Positions 12,801 through 24,649 of a stretch of 64,000 nucleotides of DNA are shown piece by piece (within the stretch, counting starts at the first letter, position 1; every line of letters begins with the position of its first letter). Where the stretch lies: contig CP141133.1 of assembly GCA_035236585.1 (NCBI GenBank), forward strand, positions 46,269,729 to 46,333,728, given 5' to 3'. The notes beneath the pieces are model-generated. The model was not told the origin of the DNA, made no database searches, and saw only the letters and a list, made by a program, of their open reading frames with translations. Source of the stretch: Warburgia ugandensis (Eukaryota; Streptophyta; Magnoliopsida; Canellales; Canellaceae). The translations under genes were made by a program, and so were the position numbers.

Positions 12801-13896
12801 TGGTATGCACATTTATTGATATTCTCTCCAAGGTTTTGATGCTCTATATTGAAGTGATTTTGGCATATTTATGAGCCTTAGAAGCTCAATTGATTATACA
12901 TATTTTTAGACATGTGGTTGGCATAAGTTACACTGACTTGATATTGTCATTTGATAAACTTACAATGCTTTGTTTTCTTAGCATATTTAGAACATGCAGG
13001 TAGCTTGGATTCATTTCTTTTTTTTCAACATTATTATGGTATTTGATTCTTTAGATATTGCTACTGATTTAATTGGTTTTGATGCTAATTATGTTGTACT
13101 TCATTTTCATTATTCTCATATTTGAGATCTTGCTAGAATTATTTTCATGAGATCAATATTTTATCACATGCCCTGAGATTTGATGTATGATATTTTTATA
13201 TCATGATAAATGTTTATTATCATTATTATTGTTGTCACCTACACAAGCATAGCGTGCAGAGACATTGTGATGTTTTTACAATGCCTTAGATACAAAGAGA
13301 GACAATGTGCATGACGTGGTGGTAGAGCAGTTGAGGGCATTGGAGGCCTTCATGCGGTGCATAGAGGAGATTTCAACAATGGACATGGTTTGTTCAAAAC
13401 CTTACCTCGATTATTATTATGGATTGTATATTTATATAGTTTACATCATGACTTGGATGTATGGATGTATTCACATTTGACGCAATGGTTGTGCATGGAC
13501 AGACCTTGGGCAATGTTGTTATATCTTTGATTTTTAATTTACCATTGAGGTATATGGTTTTGTCAAGATTTGTAATTGATCTAGATGGACTAGTATGGAG
13601 ATTGAGCCTCCTAGGTGGTGTGTTTACGTTTGTTGTATTTATCAAGTGTTGTTATATTGCATGCATAATATGCAATGGTCCAAAATACAAAGGATACTTT
13701 GTCAGATTTTTTGTGGAAATGGGAACATTTCACCATTATATTAATGATGTTATGGTAGTATGACTCTCAGGGTTTTGAGATGAATGCTTTTATTCAAGAT
13801 TTCATTTTTAGATGATTTTAAAATTGAAAATTTTAAAATAGGGATCCTAACAATTTAAAAATTAGTATTATATGCTATGTAAAACCCAAGGTGTCA
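9850..13896 (+). repeat. 5' LTR of the Tekay/Del-like element
   Basis: It starts TGATGACCCTCAATTTT and ends GGTGTCA, and aligns with 17860-21462 through most of its length. Shared text includes the purine-rich block (10220-10310 and 18210-18290), the TCAGATCTTTGAT block (10922 and 18801), and the 'cttggtggctagtccttgagaggttaaccc' stretch (12121 and 19981). It is 4047 bp against 3603 bp for the 3' LTR. Part of the difference is extra sequence around 13260-13540. The AG-rich block produces chance open frames on the minus strand (10107-10478) that are not genes. Confidence 0.8.
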
Positions 13897-13900
13897 TAGT

Positions 13901-13915
13901 TTGGTATTAGAACTC
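13901..13915 (+). other. Primer-binding site, initiator tRNA-Met type
   Basis: TTGGTATTAGAACTC lies four bases after the LTR end. The plant initiator-Met primer site is TGGTATCAGAGCC, so this is a mutated copy in the expected place. Confidence 0.65.
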
Positions 13916-15049
13916 AGTCTACTCCATCACAGCCACTCCTACAAGTCCAAAAGTTACATACGGTACATTGAGTGAGATGATTTCATAAATGAGTTATAGA
14001 TGTAACTCATATGAGGGATGTTGATAATTGTGAAATAGATGCCACCATGAAGGTTGGTAGATTTTCTTTAGAAAAGATTAGACTTAAATCCTTGTATGAG
14101 TACAAGGGAGTACACTTTTGTGGAAAGTGCATGATTCTTAGATTAAACAATCAAAACAAAAGAGTATAAATTGGTATCTCTAAGTGAGGATCTTATTATA
14201 TAATAGAAGATATTCATGTTGATTGCTTTTGAGAATTCAAGTTCTAGTTGGGATGGTGTGTATAAACCTTTGAAAAAGCATAACAATTATTATACAACAA
14301 TATTATGGTAATAATGGAGAAAGATAAAAAATGGTCACTACTAAATAGAACTTAAGGAAGTTTGGAGAAGTATAGTAATAATCAAAACTTGTAGTAGATT
14401 ATTTGACGAATAAATTATATTATGGAAAAGATCACTAAAAATTTGATGAAACAAGATTCTAACATTTCTATACATGAATTATCTAATCTATGAGATGAAA
14501 TTAATGAGTTCTTGAGCATATAAAAATATTGATGGCTAGATATTAAGTGAGAAGTGAATGCTTATGAATTATTCTGAAGGTTCTAGTTATGATTTGGAGG
14601 TGTATAGCACCTAGAAGATATGACAACTATTTTATAAGAATAATTATTAAATAGTGATGATTATGTAATGAATCAACTAGGGAGAAAGACAAATGAAATG
14701 AATGAGGTTAGATGAAAATGATTATAATTGATTTACATTAGACACTGTTAGTGATGATATTGTGGTTTTTAGCGACTAAAGAAGGTTATTAAGAAAGATC
14801 AATTTTATTGGATGCGAGATTGATAAAGTTGTAAATGATTTTGATTGATTTGATCATGAAATAATTCATTGGGTAAAGGAAATGGAATGGTGGAGATGAG
14901 GACACCAAAATTATAAATATGAGGATTCTAATGATAGTTATTTGAGGGGACATGTTCCTCCCTTACTGAGACTTTTATTTAGAAGGCCCTTAGGAAGGCC
15001 TATAATAATTAGTATCTTTGTCGTATGAGCAATTGGTAATACAGTGAGA

Positions 15050-15600
15050 GTTTTCTACCTTAGAAGAGAGGAATTAGACAATTCAACATTAGTGAACCTG
15101 TTTACATAGTTGAGGAGATTTTCCCTAACTCCTTCACTATGGAGAAGGAGGCTGCAAAAACAATTCTTGATGGCTTGACACCTAGATTGAGGAATTGGGT
15201 GATTTTAATGTGTTCTACATTGGTTCAGAAGTAGTAGACATGGCCACTATGTTAGAGAGGGATTCTCTTAGGACCAGGGCTGACGGTAGAGACTCAAACA
15301 TAGGTAGTTCGAGTCATCCTAGTAAAGGCAAGAGATCCTTTTCATGAACATAGTTATAGAGGCCACTGAGTCAGAGACGTTTGATCAGGTAATATTGGAT
15401 GTGAAAAAGAGAAGCTACACTAGGTGCAAGGACAAGCACCTAGACAATTATGTCCTAGAGTTGGTAAACTGTCATAGTAGCGGTAATAGCATCAGCAACT
15501 TCCATAATAGTGACAATACTTTAGATGCTTTGACCATGGAGAGTCAGGGCATTTCTTTAGAGACTATCCCAAGGGACAATGAGTCTGACTGACTAACACT
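15050..15600 (+). pseudogene. gag remnant of the Tekay/Del-like element
   Basis: Motifs of Ty3 gag appear in shifting frames: DGLTPRLRNWV (about 15170-15200), DMATMLERDSLR (15238-15273), and a decayed zinc-knuckle region. The latter has YTRCKDKHLDN at 15417-15449 and a CFDHGES/GHFFRDYPKG-like stretch at 15528-15580. In intact relatives the knuckle carries CCHC. Here the cysteines are partly lost and stops interrupt the frame, so no Gag can be made. Confidence 0.5.
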
Positions 15601-15705
15601 TTAGGTAGGGTAGAGATGGACCCACATTCGTAGTGATGAGTTTCTTCCATTACCTGGTAAGCAAGTTAGCATGTAAGGGAAGTATTCTCCCATTCTTAAG
15701 AGGAT

Positions 15706-15838
15706 GTGTTTCTCCCATTCTTACTTGGTAAGCATGTTAGCATGTTAATGATGAGTTTCTGCAAGCATGTTAGGGTCATCTTTGATTTAGGATCGAGTCA
15801 TTCTTATATTTTATGTGCTAGCACCTTGATGAATATGC

Positions 15839-15893
<55 letters not shown>

Positions 15894-16060
15894 AATCTCT
15901 AGGTTGGATGTTATGACACTAGTGAGAGAGCTGTCAAAGCCTATAAGTACCTCTAAAGGATTTTAGTGGGGATAAATATAGAGAGGATGGATTGATCTCA
16001 TCTTGCTCAATATCAATGATTATGATGTCATCCTTAAGATGGGTTGAATGGCTACTCATT
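15706..16060 (+). pseudogene. Aspartic protease remnant of the Tekay/Del-like element, with (TA)n insertion
   Basis: VIFDLGSSHSYI (15777-15812) corresponds to the retropepsin active site, usually DSGATHSFI. Ser after the catalytic Asp is changed to Leu. A TA microsatellite (15842-15890) follows inside the coding text. NDYDVILKMG with MATH after a stop (16013-16054) matches the conserved D-x-DVILGMDWL segment downstream of the protease. Confidence 0.55.
15842..15890. repeat. (TA)n microsatellite
   Basis: An uninterrupted TA run of about 24 units inside the protease remnant, read in frame as a Tyr-Ile repeat. Confidence 0.95.
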
Positions 16061-16359
16061 GAGGGACAGTTGATTTTTGTGAGAAGTACTTTTAGTATAT
16101 CTAGACAGCTATTGACCTCATCCTTGTTTATGAGGGAACATCACTTAGGTTATGTTATTTCTGCCTTAAGGTAGTGCAATACTTTTACAAAGGGTGCTGA
16201 GCTCTTCTTATTTTTGTGATAGTGGATGACAAAGAGTGGCCACAGATTGAACACATAGATGATGTGTGAGAATTCATAGTCTTTCTTGAGGAGCTTCAGA
16301 ATTTTGACTGCAGGAGATTGATTTTGATGTTGATTTTGAATAGGGTGCAGTGTTATTTC

Positions 16360-17050
16360 CCTAGAATGCCATACAAGATGGACCCAACTAAGCTGGGAAA
16401 TCTCCAGCTATATGAACTTTTGATAATGGTTTTAACAGACTTGGTGGGTCTTCATAGGATGCATTAGTCCCTTTCACAAATTATCACTTGTTAGATAACA
16501 CCATAGTATAGAACTAATATTTTCTATTACTATTGACGATACACCTAATTAACTATGGATGGTGCATGGTATTTTTGGAGATTGATTTAAGGTCTAGTTA
16601 TCACTAGCCTAAGATTGTGAGATGACGTCTTTAAGATGATTTTTAGAACTTGTTATGATTACTATGAGTTGTGGGTGATACCAATTGATGAGACCAGTGC
16701 TCTAACAATATTTATGGATATGTTGGACTCAGTTTTCAAATGTTTTTTGGATGATTCATGATTGTGTTAGTAGATAATATTCTTGTATAATCCACGAACA
16801 GAGAGGAGCATAAGGAATCCTTATGCATTGTTCTAAGTATCTTAAGGACTCATTGCTTGTTGTAAATATCTATATGTATGAGTTATGATTGGAGGAAGTG
16901 AATTTCCTTGACCATGATACTTTGATTGATAAAGAGGCAGTTTGTTGAAACTGTGATACCAGGTTTAGCCCAAATTGGTGACTGAAGTTCACAGTTTCCT
17001 TAGTCTTGTGAACTACTATCAGTGGGTTATTGAGTTCTCCACGACAGTAG
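16360..17050 (+). pseudogene. Reverse transcriptase remnant of the Tekay/Del-like element
   Basis: PYKMDPTKLGNLQLYELL (about 16367-16420) is the Ty3 RT entry motif. LEIDLRSSYHQLRLRDD then KMIFRTCYDYYELWVIP (16575-16685) covers the first catalytic Asp and the primer grip region. The FIDD catalytic box near 16760 is destroyed by a stop. A WLEEVNFLDH-like segment (16890-16915) and TEVHSFLSLVNYY (16985-17025) follow, corresponding to the thumb/connection. Many stops and missing bases make this non-functional. Confidence 0.75.
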
Positions 17051-17301
17051 TGATATGGATGTTGTTTTTATATTACATATATAACTTGATTCCTCATTAG
17101 ATGAGAAGTATGACAGTGATGTATGTTTTGTATGAAATCATTTTCTTATGTGTAATTAGAATTTGATTGATGATCTATACTTATGAGTAGCCAATGAGGG
17201 TAGCCTAAGCGGGCAAGCAATGATGGCGGGTATGGGAGGCAATGGTAGGCTTCTAGGTGCTCATAGTATGATCATATTATGGACTTGTTTTTATTTGCAT
17301 G

Positions 17302-17527
17302 GATTGCCTGTTGGTGAGTAGATATGATCTAGTTTTGATTAGCATAGATTACCTATTGGTGAACCGGTATGCTCTAGTTTTGATTGACATAGATTGCCTA
17401 TTGGTGAGTAGATATGCTCTAGTTTTGATTGGCATATATTGCCTAATGGAGAGCTAATGTGCTATGGAATAGATTTGGCATAGATTTCTCTACAGGTGAG
17501 TTGAGATGCTCTGATTTTTATTGATAT
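17302..17527 (+). repeat. 45-bp tandem repeat, about five units
   Basis: Units begin at 17302, 17347 and 17392 with the pattern GATTGCCTATTGGTGAGTAG, then 'atatgctctagttttgatt' and 'ggcata'. Two more diverged units follow to 17527. It lies where RNase H/integrase would be expected in an intact element. No function is evident. Confidence 0.75.
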
Positions 17528-17844
17528 CGTGATTTTACCTATACTAACATTATACATAGATAACTAACTCCTAGATAGGAATTTGCTTTATGCTAATTAC
17601 ATTATATGTGGTTATGACAGGTTTTAATTGTATTATGAGTTGTTTGATTTGAAATGATTTGACATATATCAGTTTATACGATGGGTTGATATCTGGTGGG
17701 ATGACATGATATAGAATTGCTAATTTCATGATGCATACTAACTCTAAAATTATTAGCACTACTAGAAGTATCTCGTGAGGTGGCGATGCTTTTAAAATCA
17801 TCTAAATGATAATGTGGAAAGAATTTCAAGGATGAAATTCCTAT

Positions 17845-17859
17845 AAGGAGGGAAGAAAG
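17845..17859 (+). other. Polypurine tract
   Basis: AAGGAGGGAAGAAAG directly abuts the 3' LTR start at 17860, the expected plus-strand primer for reverse transcription. Confidence 0.65.
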
Positions 17860-20800
17860 TAATGAACCTCAATTTTGGATCATTTTTTGTGCATTAAATT
17901 GTGTTTTTAATTGAAATAAAATTTGGAATTTAATTCTATGGAAATGACCCCCTTGAAAGTTCAAAATTAGAACTTGAAACCATCAAATTTGGAATGTACA
18001 TGTCAAGATGAATCGAATGGTATAAAGAACACTGGAATTGGAGCTTGGTTGGAGAAGATATGATGATTTGAACATGGAGGGAATTTTGGTAAAAAAAAAA
18101 TAGATATTTATAAAAGGGAGGTACTCTTTTGATAACAGCACTCCCCTCTCCCCCTTCTTTTTGATAGGTGACAGTCATCGAATGTCACCTGACATGGACA
18201 CCAAAGAAAGAAGGAATAGAAAGAGGGAAGGAAAAGAAGAAGAAAGAAGGAAGGAGAGGAGAAGAAGGATAGAGGAAAAAGGAAAGAGAGAATGAGTGGG
18301 GAGAGTTTGGTTGCCGAAAAATACAGGTGATGCTAACGAGGAGGAGAAAATAGCGGGACGACTGTGTGTAAGAAAGGCTAACTTTGCTAGAGAAAATGAT
18401 GCCCCGGATTGATGATCTAAGCCAACCATCTTGCTCAGTGCGAGGAGGCGATCAAAGCCCATTAGATAATTTTGTTGATTCGGTCACATCTCATCAGAAA
18501 AGCAACTATCAACTCGGCAGCGATGCTAACTATATCAGAGAAAACAATGACTTAAACCTATTTTTAGCTTTTTCTGGCATGAAACAATGATGAATATTTA
18601 CCAAATTTTAGAGGAGTGAAGGTGAGACTCAACTCTATAATTTTCTTTAGAAAAATTTGTGATTCATTGAGAAATGGGCCAACGTTGGCGACTACGATGC
18701 TCACTTTCTTTGGCGATGACCGATCAATGCCGGTGACATGGTAAAACTTAGTGAAAAACATGCCTTAGGTGTATTTTGACGTGATCCATGCCATTGGATT
18801 GTCAGATCTTTGATAAGGGATCATTTATCTATTCAATTTGGATGTGAGCAGATCAAGAATTCGTGAGGTGAGATTTATAAGATCTGAACCATCGATTGCG
18901 ATCCTTGTGACGTGTAGATCATGATCCATGTGAGATATATTGGATCTAAGGCATTTGTGAGATGATATAGCCAATCTTGATCAATGACTAAGATCGATCA
19001 ATAATTCAAGTATGGAATTGGATCAAATTCGATGATCCATACCATTTAAATAATCTATTGAAGTTATTTAATTATAGTTTCTAATTGATCGTTCAACTTG
19101 GGATAATCAGGTGGATGATCATTATCAGATTGCTATGAATAGTACAGATCAAGCACCTTTGAGGAGATTAATTGATTATTCGACCAACTAAGTAGTTAGA
19201 TGTCCTTTAGATTGACTTATATAGGGTAAGATTACCATCCTAACTATTTGATTTGGTTGATTTGGTTGTAATTAGATAAGATTGTGCATGAATTGAATGT
19301 AGTAGTGCCCAATTAGCTAATTAAATGATAAATTATCTGAGATTGAACTGATCTGAGTTTAATAATCCCGTAATATTCTATGATGTAATTAAGAGAGGAA
19401 CCCAATGGTCACTGCTGGGCCTAGATTAGCATAATCTAAATTATTAGCTGATTAAGGTAGACCCACTTTGAGATCCCATGGCTATAAACCATTGGATTGT
19501 ATTGAAACATGATATATAGAGATATGAAAATATAATGTTGTTTTATAATTAAGAATCCAACTTAGATAACTTGAATTCTAAGTGAGACCTAGATGTGATA
19601 TGTATCCAGGTAGTGAGACTAAGGCAGACTAAGCTAGACAAGAGTGATTGATTTAAGAGGTACAGATGAGTGATTCTTTGTCTAAAGTAGATGATGATAG
19701 TTAATAATGGCCATATTATTTTGAGATTATAGATTTTCATCTCATCATCTCTATGATTATAGATGAATCCTATGTATATATTATTGTATCGTGATTCTTA
19801 TTAAGATATTTGTCTTTTTTGTAATTGATACATGCATGTGTGATTTCATTGATCATCTTTTTCCACGAAAGCTCCCATGACATGTGAAGTTATTAGAGGG
19901 TGATTTAATTCATTGTTACATGTTGAGGCACTTGGATGCCCTTTTTTATTGCTAGTTTTACCATGCATTTGGTGAAGGAGACTTGGTGGCTAGTCCTTGA
20001 GAGGTTAACCCTAGGATGAGGGGTAGTGCCTTAGGATGGTGAAACATAAGTACTCTTGGATTTTATTATTCACCAAAGGATTTCATTCTATTTCTTGAAT
20101 TTGAGTTGTTAGATGATTTTCGTATTTTACAGATTTATGAAGGATGTTCATCGTAGAAGGGTGAACATCATAGGGAGTGGGGTCATGGGTAGTCCACGCT
20201 ACAGTCCATCAGTCTCCCATGCATGATGGATGCTTTGTCTCACGTTTTGGTGTCAATGTGGAGCGACAATTGCTAGACCCAAGAGTTTGTTACCATTGCA
20301 GCATAGTAGTCCATGTACTTCTTAATGATTGATTTTATCATATTGCTAGAAAGCGCACCAAGATGGATATTCCCTATGTACCCACAGTGTGATGATGCAT
20401 GGAGGATTGGTATGAGTACTCATGACTAGACAAACGAGTGTGTGGTACACATGTGGGATTCTCATGTTAGGGTACCCCACATTGATGATGTTCTTATTTG
20501 TTGAGATATTCCTTGTGTATTTGATGTATTGCATTGATGTGATTTTGACACTCTTGGGACTCGTGTGAGGGTACCCTTGATGATGATATGCATATTTATT
20601 GATGTATTCTATAAGCTTTTGATGCTTTGTATTGATGTGATTTTTGCATATTTATGAGCCTTAGACACTCATTGGTTTGACATGTTTTAAGACATGTGGT
20701 TGCTATGAGTTACATTGATTTGATATTGTGATTTGATGAGCTTCCAACACTTTGTTTTCTTGGCATGTTTGGAACATGTAGGTGGCTTGGATTCATTGTT

Positions 20801-21462
20801 TTGTTTTCAGTGTTATTATGGTCTTTGATGCCTTGAAGCTTATTTAGTTGCTTTGGATGTTAATTATGTTGTACTTCATTATCATTTATTCTCATATTTG
20901 AGATCATACTAGAAATGTTTTCAAGTGATTGATATTTTATCACATGCCTTGAAATTTGATGTATGATCTTTTCATACTATGATAAATGCTTATTATCATT
21001 ATTATTGTCGTCACCTACATAAGCATAGCTTGTTGTGGCATTGTGATATTTTTGTAAATGATTGAGGTATATGGTTTTAGTTTACCTTTAAGGTAGTTGG
21101 TTTTAATTTACAGTTGAGGTATATGTTTTTATTGAGAATTATAATTGATTTGGATGGATAAGTATGAAGTCTGACCTAAGTGGTGTGTTTATGTTTGTTG
21201 TATTTATCAGGTGTTATTATATCGCATATGTTATATGTGATGGTCCAAAATATAGAGGAGACTGTCGAATTTTCAATAGAAATGGGAACATCATTTCACT
21301 ATTAAATCCATGATGTTGTGATTGTATGATTTCCAAGGTTGTAAAATGAATGCTTTTATTCAAGTTTTCCATTTCAGTCAATTTTAAAATTGAAAGTTTT
21401 CAAACAAGGATCCCAACTTTTAAAAAATTGGTATTATATGTTGTGTAAAACTCGAGGTGTCA
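17860..21462 (+). repeat. 3' LTR of the Tekay/Del-like element
   Basis: It starts TAATGAACCTCAATTTTGG, a mutated form of the 5' LTR start, and ends CGAGGTGTCA. Text is collinear with 9850-13896 but 444 bp shorter and visibly diverged by substitutions, indicating an old insertion. After 21462 the Athila-1 RNase H coding text resumes. Confidence 0.8.
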
Positions 21463-21918
21463 TAAGTTGTCTATTTGGACCTTACAGCATTAAAATATCT
21501 TCTTTTAAAGAAGAAAACCAAACCTACCGATGCTGATTTGATGGATACTGTTGCTATAAGAATTTGATCTTGAAATTTGGAATAAGAAAGGTTTAAAAAG
21601 TGTTGTAGCAGACCACTTATCCTGACTAGTTGTGGAATCTACTAGTGAGAATATGTCTATAATAATAAAAAATTGAGATGAACAAATTGTTGCACATTTT
21701 CTCATTTCCTTTGTATGTAGATATAGTCAATTACCTTGTCACTAGTCAAATGCCAAATCATTGGTCTAAAGAAGATAGGACATGATTGATTGCCGAGGTT
21801 AAACACTTTACTTGAGACGATCTATACTTGTTTAAGTACTATCCTAATCAAGTTATTAAGAGATGTATACTAGACAATTAACATCATAATATCATTTCCT
21901 TTTGTCATGATTGAGAGT
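21463..21918 (+). pseudogene. Athila-1 RNase H / integrase remnant (downstream half)
   Basis: The text parallels 28875-29310 of Athila-2: an ALKYL motif (21490), the DLEIW-NKKG-KSVVADHLS region (about 21568-21625), and an integrase N-terminal segment 'FTWDDLYLFKYYPNQVI' with stops (21800-21865). Coding text ends just after the zinc-binding region's 'FCHD', where the second Athila LTR begins at 21919. The missing remainder of integrase was not found as a matching continuation, so it may be deleted. Confidence 0.8.
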
Positions 21919-24622
21919 TGTTCAATTTTGTACAAAAAGTACCCAATTAGTAGCCCATTTGTTTGTAAATTATAGGAATAATTCTAGTGTTTTTCCAAAA
22001 ATTCATTACACATGGATTTCTAACCTAATAATTAAAAAGTTTGATATTCTCTATGTTCAAAGCTAATCTAGAGCAAGTATGAGAATTTTTTTAATTTTTT
22101 GGGATTTAATTAGGATTTTTCATCTTTTGTGGGTGTTTAGATGATATTCCAATAGCCGAGATCAAGTAAGATAAGATTTGATGATCAAGATTGAAAGAAG
22201 GCCAAAGGCCTCAAATTCAACATTTTAAAGTTAAATCAAGATTTAATATTATCTTAGGGTAAGTAAAGAAAGCAATTGGAAGCATCAAAGGCGACCAAAA
22301 TGATCCATTCAAAAAGCCATATATTTTCATCACCTTTGCATGAGAATTGATGCCATGCATGAGGTTTCCTAGTCCAACTAAGAAAACTAAGGAAGCTAAG
22401 CCATTCAAGTTTGAAGCCAAGGGAGTTAGCCACTCAAGCCACTAAGGAATGAGCTATCAAGCAACATGGGACCCATGCCACATGGAGTCAAACGATTGGA
22501 GGATCAAGCTAAGTAATTATGTCATACCAAAAGTGTGATTTTTGTGGGATAATTAGAAAGTTTTAAGAGATATTTGTAAAAGGTAAGATGATCAAGCATA
22601 GTGGACCAATCAAAAGAGAAATCCCACTTTTCACTTTTCATCCTTTCCACCCCAATTGGGGTTCCTCAATTTTTTATTAAGGAGGGATCTCCTTCCGAAA
22701 AAGATATTGCATCCCCTGAGCTTAGTTGTCATATTAAGTGGTTTTGTAAGTAGGAAACCCCTAGATCTATTTTAAATCAAAGCACATCAAAAGCCCTAAA
22801 TCATTCTTCATATTTTATACCTTTTCTTTTCTTATTTTCTCTCTCCTAACTAAACACCACCATCCACCCAATTAGAAGGGAAGGAGTTCCAAACCTCCTT
22901 CCTAAGAAGGTGACGCCACCCCCCTTTCTAATTTACATGGCAGCCACCTTACCTCACCATGATGTCACCTTGTGCCTTATTCCTCCACCTAAATTTCCTC
23001 ATTGAAACCCTATATCTAAATCCCACTATACATTCTTAGATTAAGCCATCACTAAAATGAAACCAGCCATCTATAAAAGCCCCATAATTTCCACATTTTT
23101 TCTAAGTAGAGGATTGGTGACAAAATATTGAAAATTGGACTCTATCTTGTTGATTCTTGGAGCTTTGGACTTTGCCCTTCTTTTGGGATGTTTTTTCTTA
23201 GGATTCTTAAGTATTTTCCTTTTCTTTGCACTTCAATTCTAGGTTAGTAGTTTGCTTTACATTATCACTTTTAGAGGTTGTTTTGTTTCTCAAGTTTCAT
23301 ACCCATAATTCCTCCTAGTTTTCCCATAAAATTTTGCTTCCATCTTCTTAATTTTCTTTCTTATTCATCAAAGATCTATGTTATTTCTCCTCCAGGAATG
23401 GCCACCAAGATAAGGAAAAGCATGAATCCTTGATTTCCATTTTTGAATTCCACATTTTTTACTTCAAATTGAAACTAGTTCTAGGCATCTTATGCCTTAA
23501 CTAGCCCCATCATTCCAGCCATCTTTCTCTTGAATTCTCTTTTGGATTTCATCTGTATGTTATCTTAGTTTAGATTGAGATCATTAGAATGTGTTTTTTA
23601 TTTGATGTGAATCACATTTTAGGGTCTTAGAAAGTGCGCAATTTTCAAATTATTGATACATGTTCTTACTCACGATAATTTGATGTATTTGACAATCAAT
23701 CAATAAATTTTCTTAAAGATTCTTGCTCATACTTGATTCTAGTAGATATGTACTTTAGATATTGAATGTTATCTTGAAAAAAAATTTCTAGTCCAATTGC
23801 TTTTTATGCTTGATTTGATTTGATTTTCTTAAGTGTTTGAAACCTAGAATTTTTTCATTCAATCCTCATGCTTAATTTCCAGCACCTCATTCATCATACT
23901 TGATTCATTCCTTAGGAAGCCATTTAGATTTTTAGGTTGATTATTAAGTAACATGATTATATTGCATGTTAGTTAGTCTTTGATTCAATGATTTTGGCCA
24001 TTTTGTAACCCATGAACTACACGGACCATCTTAGGGATCATGCATATGGAACTTTGGTGAGTCCTCTATAAGCCTTGTTTTGTTTGGTTGTTTAATCTTG
24101 GTTTAGCTTAATTTTTTAGTTTTTTTTATCTGAATATAGTTTCATAAAATTTTCTTTTTGAGTTTTAGAAAGCTCCATTTTTAGAAAGTTTAGCTTTAGG
24201 AAAGTAATAAACTAGGAAAGTTTCCTTTTCAGTAAGCTTCTTTATGTTAAGTTGCTTAGTTCAACTTATTCTAGTTTTGCATTAGTTTCTTTTATTTGAA
24301 TGCATGTTAGTTAGATAAGTTTCTAATTCTATTGTTTAGTTTTTTAGCAAGTTTCTTTTATTTGTAATTTTTAGTTTCATGTGCATTTCCTTCTTTTTTT
24401 TGTCATTTAAATTCCTAGTGTAATTTAAAACCCATTTCTCTTTAAGATAAGCAACTTAAGTAGAATCCAATCAATGGACAATTCTATGACATTCCTCATG
24501 GGATAGCAACTTAAGTAGGATCTAATCAGTTGACCATTATATGAGATTCCTCATGCGATCAACGTCTCTTGCATGCAATTATTTCTATGATTCGTGTGCT
24601 TGCAAGTAATTTTAAAGCTACA
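21919..24622 (+). mobile_element. Athila LTR, copy 2 (5' LTR of Athila-2)
   Basis: It begins TGTTCAATTTTGTACAAAAAG and ends at CTACA, nine bases before the primer site, giving a typical TG...CA LTR of 2.7 kb. It aligns with 6406-9003. It starts inside the integrase text of Athila-1, so Athila-2 inserted into Athila-1 or was joined to it by recombination. The five bases before it are AGAGT, and no partner duplication was found downstream. Confidence 0.75.
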
Positions 24623-24631
24623 TTAAGCTTT

Positions 24632-24649
24632 TGGCATTGTTGTCAGGGA
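24632..24649 (+). other. Primer-binding site, tRNA-Asp type, CpG-decayed
   Basis: TGGCATTGTTGTCAGGGA corresponds to the plant Athila/Tat primer site TGGCGCCGTTGCCGGGGA (complement of the tRNA-Asp 3' end). The four differences are all C-to-T or G-to-A changes, the pattern expected from deamination of methylated cytosines. Confidence 0.75.

Larger units (their letters stand above)
9850..21462 (+). mobile_element. Complete but degenerate Tekay/Del-like Ty3 element nested in Athila-1
   Basis: Two direct long terminal repeats (9850-13896 and 17860-21462) flank a 4.0-kb interior. The interior has a primer site of initiator-Met type, gag, protease and RT remnants and a polypurine tract. It splits the RNase H region of Athila-1. 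The very long LTRs and the gag/RT motifs fit the Tekay/Del clade of chromoviruses, but the clade call is inference. RNase H, integrase and chromodomain were not recognised, and the interior between about 17050 and 17845 is replaced by other sequence including a 45-bp tandem repeat. No clear target duplication was found: TTGTG lies before and TAAGT after. This agrees with age or a small deletion at the site. Confidence 0.8.

Noticed and set aside
17302..17527. Possible CRISPR-like repeat array
   Set aside because: Units are contiguous 45-bp tandem repeats without spacers, in a plant retrotransposon.
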